Below, in pieces: positions 53,035-60,332 of a stretch of 64,000 nt of DNA. This DNA is from an uncultured Clostridia bacterium (lineage in GTDB: Bacteria; Bacillota; Clostridia; TANB77; CAG-508): NCBI GenBank assembly GCA_934149005.1, contig CAKPDN010000002.1, forward strand, positions 62,001 to 126,000, given 5' to 3'. The notes under the pieces are model-generated. The model ran no database searches. It saw only the letters and a list, made by a program, of their open reading frames with translations, and was not told the origin of the DNA. The number at the start of each line of letters is the position of its first letter. The stretch's first letter is position 1. The position numbers and the translations under genes were made by a program.

Positions 53035-53448
53035 GTGCCAACAATTAATCAATTAGTAAGAAAAGGTAGGAAAACAGGAGTAACAAAATCAACTGCACCA
53101 GCTCTTCAACATGGATGGAATTCTAAAAATAAAAAATTAACAGATAATAGAGCTCCACAAAAAAGAGGTGTATGTACAGTAGTTAAAACAGTTACACCTA
53201 AAAAGCCAAACTCAGCTTTAAGAAAAGTTGCCAGAGTAAGACTTTCAAATGGTTATGAAGTTACATCTTATATTCCAGGTATAGGACATAACTTACAAGA
53301 ACACAGTGTTGTATTAATAAGAGGTGGTAGGGTAAAAGACCTTCCAGGTGTTAGATACCATATTATTAGAGGAACATTAGATACAGCAGGTGTTAAAGAT
53401 AGAATGCAAGCTCGTTCTAAGTATGGTGCTAAGCGTCCAAAAAAATAA
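53035..53448 (+). CDS. rpsL: 30S ribosomal protein S12 (uS12)
   Basis: A 137-residue decoding-centre protein. The invariant block TPKKPNSALRKVARVRLSNG and IPGIGHNLQEHSVVLIRGGR, VKDLPGVRYHIIRG are present. The lysine in PKKPNS that mutates in streptomycin resistance is wild type. GTG start, 12 bp after AGGAGG. First gene of rpsL-rpsG-fusA-tuf. In most Firmicutes this block follows rpoC directly, but here it is 51 kb away. Confidence 0.98.
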   Translation: MPTINQLVRKGRKTGVTKSTAPALQHGWNSKNKKLTDNRAPQKRGVCTVVKTVTPKKPNSALRKVARVRLSNGYEVTSYIPGIGHNLQEHSVVLIRGGRVKDLPGVRYHIIRGTLDTAGVKDRMQARSKYGAKRPKK

Positions 53449-53455
53449 AATAGAC

Positions 53456-53562
53456 TAAATCAGGCATCTTGCTCATTTTTAACATTTGCTACAGACTTAG
53501 TATACAAACGTATAACCTCAGCCTGTAACAAACATTTTTAAATGCACAATATACCTAATTTA
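53456..53562. repeat. Str-operon hairpin 1 (rpsL-rpsG gap)
   Basis: A 107-bp imperfect palindrome starting 8 bp after the rpsL stop codon. The left arm has CATCTTGCTCATTTTTAACA and the right arm AAATGCACAATATACC, which pair with several mismatches. The same shoulder motif recurs in the hairpins at 54221-54347 and 56484-56607. Confidence 0.75.
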
Positions 53563-53635
53563 TTCAATTTTTCAAATTACTTAAAGGATGAGTAGTAACA
53601 TAAAAAAAAATTAGTGCTTGTAATACTTACTAAAT

Positions 53636-53706
53636 TAAGGTACTTAAATTTAGAATATATTATAATGCACTATACGGATAGGAAAATAACCTATCAGAGT
53701 ACCTAA
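53636..53706 (+). promoter_or_regulatory. Structured region upstream of rpsG
   Basis: TTAAGGTAC-like (53636-53643) pairs with AGTACCTAA (53698-53706). Inside, GATAGG and CCTATC form a second stem around AAAATAA. A TATAAT at 53661-53666 might be a -10 box, but the -35 is poor. It could be an S7-type autoregulatory leader; unproven. Confidence 0.4.
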
Positions 53707-53750
53707 GATATTTTATAAATGTCTAATAAAAATTTAAGGAGGGAAGAATA

Positions 53751-54221
53751 GTGCCAAGAAGAGGATTTATAGCAAAAAGAGATGTTTTACCAGATCCAAT
53801 ATATAATAGCAAAACAGTTACAAAATTAGTAAATAATATAATGCTAGATGGTAAAAAATCAGTTGCTCAAAAAATAGTATATGATGCATTTGACATCATA
53901 AAAGAAAAAGAAGGAAAAAATCCTTTAGAAGTTTTTGAAGCAGCTTTAGAAAATATAATGCCAGTTCTTGAAGTTAAAGCTAGAAGAGTTGGTGGAGCTA
54001 CATATCAGGTTCCATTAGAAATTAGACCAGAAAGAAGACAAACTTTAGGGTTAAGATGGTTAGTTTCATATGCTAGAAATAGACATGAAAAAACTATGGC
54101 TGAAAAATTAGCTGGTGAAATAATGGATGCTGTTGCTGGAAACGGTGGAGCATTTAAGAAAAAAGAAGATACACATAGAATGGCAGAAGCTAATAAGGCG
54201 TTTGCTCATTACAAATGGTAA
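53751..54221 (+). CDS. rpsG: 30S ribosomal protein S7 (uS7)
   Basis: A 156-residue assembly-initiating protein of the 30S head. MPRRGFIAKRDVLPDPIYNS, GKKSVAQKIVYDAFDIIKEK and RRVGGATYQVPLEIRPERRQ are diagnostic. GTG start after AAGGAGGG. A 300-bp gap with two structured regions separates it from rpsL, much wider than usual. Confidence 0.98.
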   Translation: MPRRGFIAKRDVLPDPIYNSKTVTKLVNNIMLDGKKSVAQKIVYDAFDIIKEKEGKNPLEVFEAALENIMPVLEVKARRVGGATYQVPLEIRPERRQTLGLRWLVSYARNRHEKTMAEKLAGEIMDAVAGNGGAFKKKEDTHRMAEANKAFAHYKW

Positions 54222-54347
54222 AATTTTTGTTAAAAGCAATCATCTGTACATTTTCAATATTAATTTCAAACTTCGATTTACTTAATTACAACTTCGGCTT
54301 GTAATTAATCTTAAAAATGCACAGATAATCACTTTTAACAAAAATTT
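54221..54347. repeat. Str-operon hairpin 2 (rpsG-fusA gap)
   Basis: A 127-bp palindrome whose first base is the last base of the rpsG stop codon. AAATTTTTGTTAAAAG and CTTTTAACAAAAATTT are perfect ends; ATCTGTACATTTTC and AAAATGCACAGAT are the shared shoulders. An inner pair AATTACAACTT/GGCTTGTAATT closes the loop. Confidence 0.8.
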
Positions 54348-54402
54348 AAAGTTGAGAGTATTAAAAAAGAATTATAAAAGAAACCGAGAGGGGGAAATAT
54401 AG

Positions 54403-56484
54403 ATGGCAGGAAGAGCATACCCACTAGAAAGAACAAGAAATATAGGAATAATGGCTCATATTGATGCTGGTAAAACAACAACAACAGAGAGAATATTATT
54501 CTATACAGGTAAAACTCATAAAATAGGAGAAGTTCACGAAGGTGCTGCAACAATGGACTGGATGGCACAAGAACAAGAAAGAGGTATAACAATTACTTCT
54601 GCATGTACAACATGTTTCTGGAAAGATAATAGAATTAATATTATTGATACACCAGGTCACGTTGACTTTACAGTTGAAGTACAAAGATCTTTAAAAGTTC
54701 TTGATGGTGCTGTAACAGTTTTAGCAGCAAAAGGTGGAGTTCAACCACAAACAGAAACAGTTTGGAGACAAGCTGATAAATATAGTGTACCAAGAATGGT
54801 ATATGTAAATAAAATGGATATTACTGGAGCTAACTTTATGCTTTGTGTTGAACAATTAAAAAATAGATTAAAAGCAAATGCAGTTCCAATCCAATTACCA
54901 ATTGGTGCTGAGGATAATTTCAAAGGTATAGTTGATTTAATTAAGATGAGAGCTTTTATACACAAAGATGATTTAGGACAAGTAATTGAAGAAACAGATA
55001 TACCAGAAGATATGAAAGCTCAAGCAGAAGAATTCAGAGCTGCTATGATAGAAGCAGTTGCTGATCAAGATGAAGAATTAATGATGAAATATTTAGAAGG
55101 TGAAGAACTAACAGAAGAAGAAATCAAAAAAGGTTTAAGAGCTGGTACAATTGCTAACAAAATAGTTCCAGTAACATGTGGTTCTTCATACAAAAACAAA
55201 GGTGTACAAGAATTACTAAATGCAATAGTTGACTATATGCCATCACCATTAGATATAGCTCATATCAAAGGTGAAACATTAGATGGAGAAGAAACAGAAG
55301 CTAAAACATCTGATTCAGAACCATTTGCAGCTTTAGCATTTAAAATTGCTACTGACCCATTTGTTGGAAAATTATGTTTCTTCAGAGTTTATTCTGGAAC
55401 ACTTGAATCAGGATCAACAGTTCTAAATTCAAGTAAAGACAAAAAAGAAAGAATAGGAAGAATTCTTCAAATGCATGCAAATCATAGAGAAGATATTGAA
55501 AAAGTATATGCAGGTGATATTGCTGCAGCCGTAGGTTTAAAAGATGTTACAACTGGAAATACTTTATGTGATCCAGATCATCCAATAATCTTAGAATCAA
55601 TGGAATTCCCTGAACCAGTTATTGATATAGCTATTGAGCCAAAAGATAAAGCAGCTCAAGAAAAAATGGGAATTGCTTTAGCAAAATTAGCTGAAGAAGA
55701 TCCAACATTCAAAGCTTATACAAACCAAGAAACTGGACAAACAATTATCGCTGGTATGGGTGAATTACACCTAGATATTATTGTAGATAGATTAAAAAGA
55801 GAATTCAAAGTTGAATGTAATGTAGGTAAACCACAAGTTGCTTACAAAGAAACAATTAGAAATAAAGTAAAAGTTCAAGGTAAATTTATTCGTCAATCTG
55901 GTGGTAAAGGACAATATGGTGATGTTTGGTTTGAAATGGAACCATTAGAGCCAGGTAAAGGAATAGAATTTGAAAGCAAAATAGTTGGAGGAGCTGTTCC
56001 AAAAGAATATATTAAACCAATTGAACAAGGTATGAGAGAAGCTGCTGAAAGCGGTATCTTAGCTGGTTACCCAGTTATTGATTTCAAAGTTTCATTAGTT
56101 GATGGTTCATACCATGAAGTTGACTCTTCTGAAATGGCCTTCAAAATAGCTGCTTCTATGGCATTCAAAGAAGGATGTAGACAAGCTAAGTCAGTTATAT
56201 TAGAGCCAATTATGAAAGTTGAAATAACAGTTCCAGAAGAATACATGGGAGATGTTATTGGAGATGTAAACTCAAGAAGAGGTAGAATGGAAGGCATGGA
56301 TGCAGAAGATGGAATGCAAGAAATACATGCATTTATCCCATTATCAGAAATGTTTGGTTATGCAACAGACTTACGTTCTAAAACTCAAGGTAGAGGTTCA
56401 TACTCTATGGAACCTTCTCATTATGAAGAAGTTCCAAAATCAGTATTGGAAGCTATTGTTGCTTCAAGAAAGAAAGCTGAGTAA
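54403..56484 (+). CDS. fusA: Elongation factor G
   Basis: The 693-residue translocation GTPase. G1 is AHIDAGKTTTTER, the switch I block EQERGITITSACTT, G3 DTPGHVDF and G4 VNKMD. Domain IV carries the loop at SGGKGQYGDV and the C-terminal domain V ends near PLSEMFGYATDLRSKTQGRG. GAGGGGG precedes the ATG. It is third in the str operon. It is full length, with no sign of the FusB-type or EF-G2 paralogue. Confidence 0.98.
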   Translation: MAGRAYPLERTRNIGIMAHIDAGKTTTTERILFYTGKTHKIGEVHEGAATMDWMAQEQERGITITSACTTCFWKDNRINIIDTPGHVDFTVEVQRSLKVLDGAVTVLAAKGGVQPQTETVWRQADKYSVPRMVYVNKMDITGANFMLCVEQLKNRLKANAVPIQLPIGAEDNFKGIVDLIKMRAFIHKDDLGQVIEETDIPEDMKAQAEEFRAAMIEAVADQDEELMMKYLEGEELTEEEIKKGLRAGTIANKIVPVTCGSSYKNKGVQELLNAIVDYMPSPLDIAHIKGETLDGEETEAKTSDSEPFAALAFKIATDPFVGKLCFFRVYSGTLESGSTVLNSSKDKKERIGRILQMHANHREDIEKVYAGDIAAAVGLKDVTTGNTLCDPDHPIILESMEFPEPVIDIAIEPKDKAAQEKMGIALAKLAEEDPTFKAYTNQETGQTIIAGMGELHLDIIVDRLKREFKVECNVGKPQVAYKETIRNKVKVQGKFIRQSGGKGQYGDVWFEMEPLEPGKGIEFESKIVGGAVPKEYIKPIEQGMREAAESGILAGYPVIDFKVSLVDGSYHEVDSSEMAFKIAASMAFKEGCRQAKSVILEPIMKVEITVPEEYMGDVIGDVNSRRGRMEGMDAEDGMQEIHAFIPLSEMFGYATDLRSKTQGRGSYSMEPSHYEEVPKSVLEAIVASRKKAE

Positions 56485-56607
56485 AATTAATCTAAAATCA
56501 GCATCTTGCACATTTTGTTATTTATTAAAAACTTCGAGGTATACACGTATACCTTTAGCTTTCAGTAAATATCCAAAATGCACAATATACTAATTTTACA
56601 TTAATTT
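56484..56607. repeat. Str-operon hairpin 3 (fusA-tuf gap)
   Basis: A 124-bp palindrome starting on the last base of the fusA stop codon. AAATTAATCTAAAATCAG pairs with CTAATTTTACATTAATTT; CATCTTGCACATTTTG and CAAAATGCACAATATA are shared shoulders, and GGTATACACGTATACC forms the tip. Confidence 0.8.
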
Positions 56608-56628
56608 GAATTATAAATAAAATAGTAC

Positions 56629-56657
56629 TTGCTTTTTTTATTAAAATGTTGTAAAAT
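56629..56657 (+). promoter_or_regulatory. Separate promoter of tuf
   Basis: TTGCTT (56629-56634) and TAAAAT (56652-56657), 17-bp spacer. A leader hairpin TAGC-CGTTC/GAACG-GCTA follows at 56702-56728. Confidence 0.7.
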
Positions 56658-56749
56658 GCAAGTGCGATAAATAATTTACGTTATTAAATTTTAAAATAAA
56701 GTAGCTACGTTCAGAAAGAACGGCTAACTAAAATAAGGAGGATTTTAAA

Positions 56750-57952
56750 ATGGCAAAAGCAAAATTTGAAAGAAACAAACCACACGTTAACATTGGTACA
56801 ATCGGACACGTTGACCATGGTAAAACAACAACAACAGCAGCTATTACAAAATATTTATCATTATTAGGAAAAGCTAAATTTGAAGCTTACGATCAAATCG
56901 ATGGAGCTCCAGAAGAAAAAGCAAGAGGAATCACAATTAATACAGCACACGTTGAATATGAAACAGATAACAGACACTATGCACACGTTGACTGTCCAGG
57001 ACATGCTGACTATGTTAAAAACATGATTACTGGTGCTGCTCAAATGGATGGTGCAATATTAGTTGTTTCAGCAGCTGATGGTCCAATGCCTCAAACAAGA
57101 GAACATATCTTATTAGCTAGACAAGTTGGTGTTAAATACATCGTTGTTTACTTAAATAAATGTGATATGGTTGATGACCCAGAATTATTAGAATTAGTTG
57201 AAATGGAAGTTAGAGACTTATTATCAGAATATGGTTTCCCAGGAGATGAAATTCCAGTAATAAAAGGATCTTCATTAGCAGTTCTAGAAAGTACATCTAC
57301 AGATCCTAATGATCCTGTATATGCACCTATGAAAGAATTAATGGAAGCTGTTGATAGCTATATCCCAACACCAGAAAGACCAATTGATCAACCATTCTTA
57401 ATGCCAGTAGAAGATGTATTCACAATCACAGGTCGTGGTACAGTTGCTACAGGTAGAGTAGAAAGAGGAGAAGTTAAACTTCAAGACGAAGTTGAAATCA
57501 TTGGTTTAACAACAGAAAGAAGAAAAACTGTTGTAACAGGTGTTGAAATGTTTAGAAAACTATTAGATCAAGCAGAAGCTGGAGATAATATCGGTGTTCT
57601 ATTAAGAGGTATTGATAGAAAAGACATCGAAAGAGGTCAAGTTCTATGTAAACCAGGAACAATTCATCCACATACAAAATTTACTTCTGAAGTTTATGTA
57701 TTAACTAAAGAAGAAGGTGGAAGACATACACCATTCTTTAATGGATACAGACCACAATTCTACTTCAGAACAACAGATGTTACAGGTGTTATCGAATTAG
57801 CAGCTGGAACAGAAATGGTTATGCCAGGAGATAATGTTTCAATGACAATCGAATTAATTACACCAATTGCTATTGAAAAAGGACTAAGATTCGCTATCCG
57901 TGAAGGTGGTAGAACAGTTGGTTCAGGTGTAGTTGCTGATATAATTGAATAA
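56750..57952 (+). CDS. tuf: Elongation factor Tu
   Basis: The 400-residue GTPase that brings aminoacyl-tRNA to the ribosome. G1 is GHVDHGKTTTTAA, switch I EKARGITINTAHVEY, G3 DCPGHADY, G4 NKCDMVDD. Domains II and III follow (VEDVFTITGRGTVATGRVER; PQFYFRTTDVTGVIEL). Codon use is more C-rich than the surroundings (ATC, TAC), as expected for a highly expressed gene. AAGGAGG precedes the ATG. A terminator follows. Confidence 0.98.
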   Translation: MAKAKFERNKPHVNIGTIGHVDHGKTTTTAAITKYLSLLGKAKFEAYDQIDGAPEEKARGITINTAHVEYETDNRHYAHVDCPGHADYVKNMITGAAQMDGAILVVSAADGPMPQTREHILLARQVGVKYIVVYLNKCDMVDDPELLELVEMEVRDLLSEYGFPGDEIPVIKGSSLAVLESTSTDPNDPVYAPMKELMEAVDSYIPTPERPIDQPFLMPVEDVFTITGRGTVATGRVERGEVKLQDEVEIIGLTTERRKTVVTGVEMFRKLLDQAEAGDNIGVLLRGIDRKDIERGQVLCKPGTIHPHTKFTSEVYVLTKEEGGRHTPFFNGYRPQFYFRTTDVTGVIELAAGTEMVMPGDNVSMTIELITPIAIEKGLRFAIREGGRTVGSGVVADIIE

Positions 57953-57961
57953 TAAATTAAT

Positions 57962-57998
57962 AAAATAGAGAAAGGTTTGAGCTTTTCTCTATTTTTGT
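57962..57998 (+). terminator. Terminator after tuf
   Basis: AAAATAGAGAAA and TTTCTCTATTTT with a 10-base loop, ending TTGT. Confidence 0.9.
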
Positions 57999-58052
57999 AC
58001 TATAAATTTTTATTTATTTGTAATTATATTTTGTTACAATTCAAAGTATATA

Positions 58053-58490
58053 CGAAATAATTAATGAGTAAGGTAATTCCTTAGGGGTTATATATCTTTG
58101 ATATTGTATCTTGTTCATTACGTTCAAAAACAAAATCTAACATAAAAAACCGAGCCGCTCTCACTCTGGCTTAAAATGTATATATGTATATGTTGTAATC
58201 ATTTTCAAATGTGATTGGAGCAATATTAGAATTTCTTAAATAAATTAATGGAAAGAGTTCACTCCGAACGAAGTGAGGGTTAAGTGGAAGGGTGCCATTA
58301 ATTTATTTTAGAAATTCTTATGTTGCATATTGAACCGAGAAAATTATTAAAACATATACATATATACATTTTTCCCGTGAGCATTTCTCAGTTTTTTATT
58401 TAAGATTTTCTATTTTTCTCTTCATTCAAACAGATACAATATCAAAGATATATAACCCCTAAGGAATTACCTTACTCATCAATTATTTTT
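58053..58490. repeat. Long palindromic element, copy C (438 bp)
   Basis: Outer arms of about 55 bp are nearly perfect complements (AATGAGTAAGGTAATTCCTT, AGGGGTTATATATCTTTGAT). Compared with copy B they read ATGAGTAAGGTAATTCC instead of GCATGAGATGCTTCC, yet both arms changed together. The core GGAAAGAGTTCACTCC ... TTAAGTGGAAGGGTGCCA and side motifs GAGCCGCTCTCACTCTGGCT and CCGTGAGCATTTCTC are shared. The element lies 55 bp after the tuf terminator. With the tandem repeats that follow it fills the 900-bp gap before plsX. Confidence 0.85.
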
Positions 58491-58616
58491 CATGAACTGT
58501 TAATAGTAAATATATTTTTCATAAATTATAAAAAATAAAGTGAAAACTATTGCTTTTTAAAAAAAATAATAATAAAATATTTATATTATAAATAAAATGT
58601 AATGATGAAAGAATAA

Positions 58617-58836
58617 CAAAAAATTGTAAAATTTTTTGGATGATGATGAACGAAATATCTTAAGATTTGGCATACAAAAAATTGTATAATTTTTTGGATG
58701 ACGATGAACGAAATATCTTAAGATTTGGCATACAAAAAATTGTAAAATTTTTTGGATGACGATGAACGAAATATCTTAAGATTTGGCATACAAAAAATTG
58801 TATAATTTTTTGTATGACGATGAACGAACGAAGTGA
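58617..58836 (+). repeat. 58-bp tandem repeat, 3.8 units, upstream of plsX
   Basis: Units begin CAAAAAATTGTA at 58617, 58675, 58733 and 58791 (exact 58-bp step). Each holds two palindromes: CAAAAAATTGTATAATTTTTTG and ATCTTAAGAT, and the non-palindromic GATGACGATGAACGA. Units differ at only one to three bases (TATAAT or TAAAAT in the centre alternates). The last unit runs into the plsX ribosome binding site. Confidence 0.9.
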
Positions 58837-58854
58837 GTGAAAGGAAACACAATT

Positions 58855-59868
58855 ATGAAAATTATACTAGATGCAATGGGTGGAGATAATGCACCAGATG
58901 CCACTATAAAAGGGGCAATAAAAGCAATTAACAAAGTAAAGGCAGAAGTTATATTAGTTGGAAAAGAAGAAGTAATTAGAAGTAAAATAAAAGAATTTTA
59001 CAATAAAGAAATAGAAGAAATTTCAGATAGACTAAAAATAAAAAATGCAACTGAAACAATAGAAATGGAAGATAAACCAACTGAAGCTATAAAACATAAA
59101 AAAGATTCATCTATGGTAGTTGGATTTAATATGTTAAAACAAGATGAAGGAGATGTATTTATATCAGCTGGAAATTCAGGAGCATTACTTGCGGGAGCTA
59201 CTTTATTAGTAGGAAGAATTAAAGGAATTGATAGACCAGCATTAGCAGGAATTTTGCCAGCATATAAAAGCCAATTATTATTAATGGATTGTGGATCAAA
59301 TACAAATTGTAAGCCAATAAATTTATTACAATTTGCACAAATGTCTACAATATATTTAAGAAATACATTTGGAATTGAAAAACCAGCAATAGGACTTTTA
59401 AATATAGGAACAGAGGAAACTAAAGGAAATGAAATGGTAAAAGAAAGTTACCAACTTATAAAAGAAAAGGCAGAAGAATTAAATATAAATTTTGTTGGAA
59501 ATGTGGAAGGAAGAGATGCTTTTTCTGGTAAAATAGATGCTATTGTAACAGATGGATTTACAGGAAATGTATTTTTAAAGACAACAGAAGGACTAGGAAA
59601 ATTTGTTAAAAAATCATTAAAAGAAAGTTTGATGAAAAATATATTTTCAAAAATAGCTGCTCTTCCAGCACTACCTGGAATTAATAGATTTGCAGATGTA
59701 ATGGATTATAAAAGATATGGTGGAGCTTTGTTTTTAGGAGTTAAGAAACCTGTTGTAAAAGCACATGGAAGTAGTGATGAAAAATTATTTGAGTATACTA
59801 TTATTCAAGCAGAAAAATTTGTTGAAAATAAGGCTGTAGATAAGATGATAGAAGCATTTAATAAATGA
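58855..59868 (+). CDS. plsX: Phosphate acyltransferase PlsX
   Basis: PlsX makes acyl-phosphate from acyl-ACP, the first step of phospholipid synthesis with PlsY. From the chosen start it has 337 residues. The conserved start KIILDAMGGDNAPDATIKGA, then KKDSSMVVGFNMLK, SAGNSGALLAGA, and DGFTGNVFLKTTEG are diagnostic. AAGGAAA stands before the ATG at 58855; the frame opens at a GTG 18 bp earlier that overlaps it. In most Firmicutes plsX is followed by fabD, fabG and acpP. Here acpP comes next with its own promoter, so the fab genes are elsewhere. A tandem repeat sits where the promoter or operator should be. Confidence 0.97.
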   Translation: MKIILDAMGGDNAPDATIKGAIKAINKVKAEVILVGKEEVIRSKIKEFYNKEIEEISDRLKIKNATETIEMEDKPTEAIKHKKDSSMVVGFNMLKQDEGDVFISAGNSGALLAGATLLVGRIKGIDRPALAGILPAYKSQLLLMDCGSNTNCKPINLLQFAQMSTIYLRNTFGIEKPAIGLLNIGTEETKGNEMVKESYQLIKEKAEELNINFVGNVEGRDAFSGKIDAIVTDGFTGNVFLKTTEGLGKFVKKSLKESLMKNIFSKIAALPALPGINRFADVMDYKRYGGALFLGVKKPVVKAHGSSDEKLFEYTIIQAEKFVENKAVDKMIEAFNK

Positions 59869-59924
59869 ATATTTAAACTAAAATTGAACGAGTAGTATAA
59901 AATAAAAATAATTTTAAAATATAC

Positions 59925-59953
59925 TTGACAAATATTATAACATATAATATAAA
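59925..59953 (+). promoter_or_regulatory. Promoter of acpP
   Basis: TTGACA (59925-59930) and TATAAA (59948-59953), 17-bp spacer. Confidence 0.65.
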
Positions 59954-60016
59954 AGTATTATAAAAATTGATAATACATATATAAGTTAAAAAACTTGAGA
60001 GGAGGTGAACTCAAAA

Positions 60017-60256
60017 ATGAGTTCAGAAGAGATTTTAGAAAAGGTAAAAGCTATAATTGTTGAACAATTAGGTGTAACAGATACAGCTGTAACAATGGAT
60101 GCATCTTTTATAGATGATTTAGGAGCTGATTCTTTAGATATAGTTGAATTAGTAATGGCTATAGAAGAAGAATTTGATATAGAAATTCCAGATACAGATG
60201 CTGAAAAAGTTGTAACAGTAGGAGATGTTGTTGACTATATAAAAGAAAATGTTTAA
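60017..60256 (+). CDS. acpP: Acyl carrier protein
   Basis: A 79-residue acidic carrier of fatty-acid intermediates. The 4'-phosphopantetheine serine is in GADSLDIVELVMAIEEEF, the DSL motif. The start ATG at 60017 lies 11 bp after GAGGAGG; a GTG at 60005 would overlap that site. It follows plsX and ends at a strong terminator. Confidence 0.97.
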   Translation: MSSEEILEKVKAIIVEQLGVTDTAVTMDASFIDDLGADSLDIVELVMAIEEEFDIEIPDTDAEKVVTVGDVVDYIKENV

Positions 60257-60263
60257 TATAAGT

Positions 60264-60301
60264 GAGGAATGATAAGTAATGCTCTTATCATTCCTCTTTT
60301 A
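60264..60301. terminator. Terminator after acpP
   Basis: Perfect 13-bp stem GAGGAATGATAAG/CTTATCATTCCTC, then TTTTATAG. Probably also serves dacF on the other strand. Confidence 0.85.
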
Positions 60302-60332
60302 TAGTTTTTTGAAAAGTTATATAATAATTTTT

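Noticed and set aside
58617..58836. CRISPR array
   Set aside because: The 58-bp units are directly contiguous with no variable spacers, and no cas gene is near.
58617..58854. FapR operator upstream of plsX
   Set aside because: The known FapR consensus (TTAGTACCTAGTCTTAA-like) is not found; the palindromes differ in sequence.
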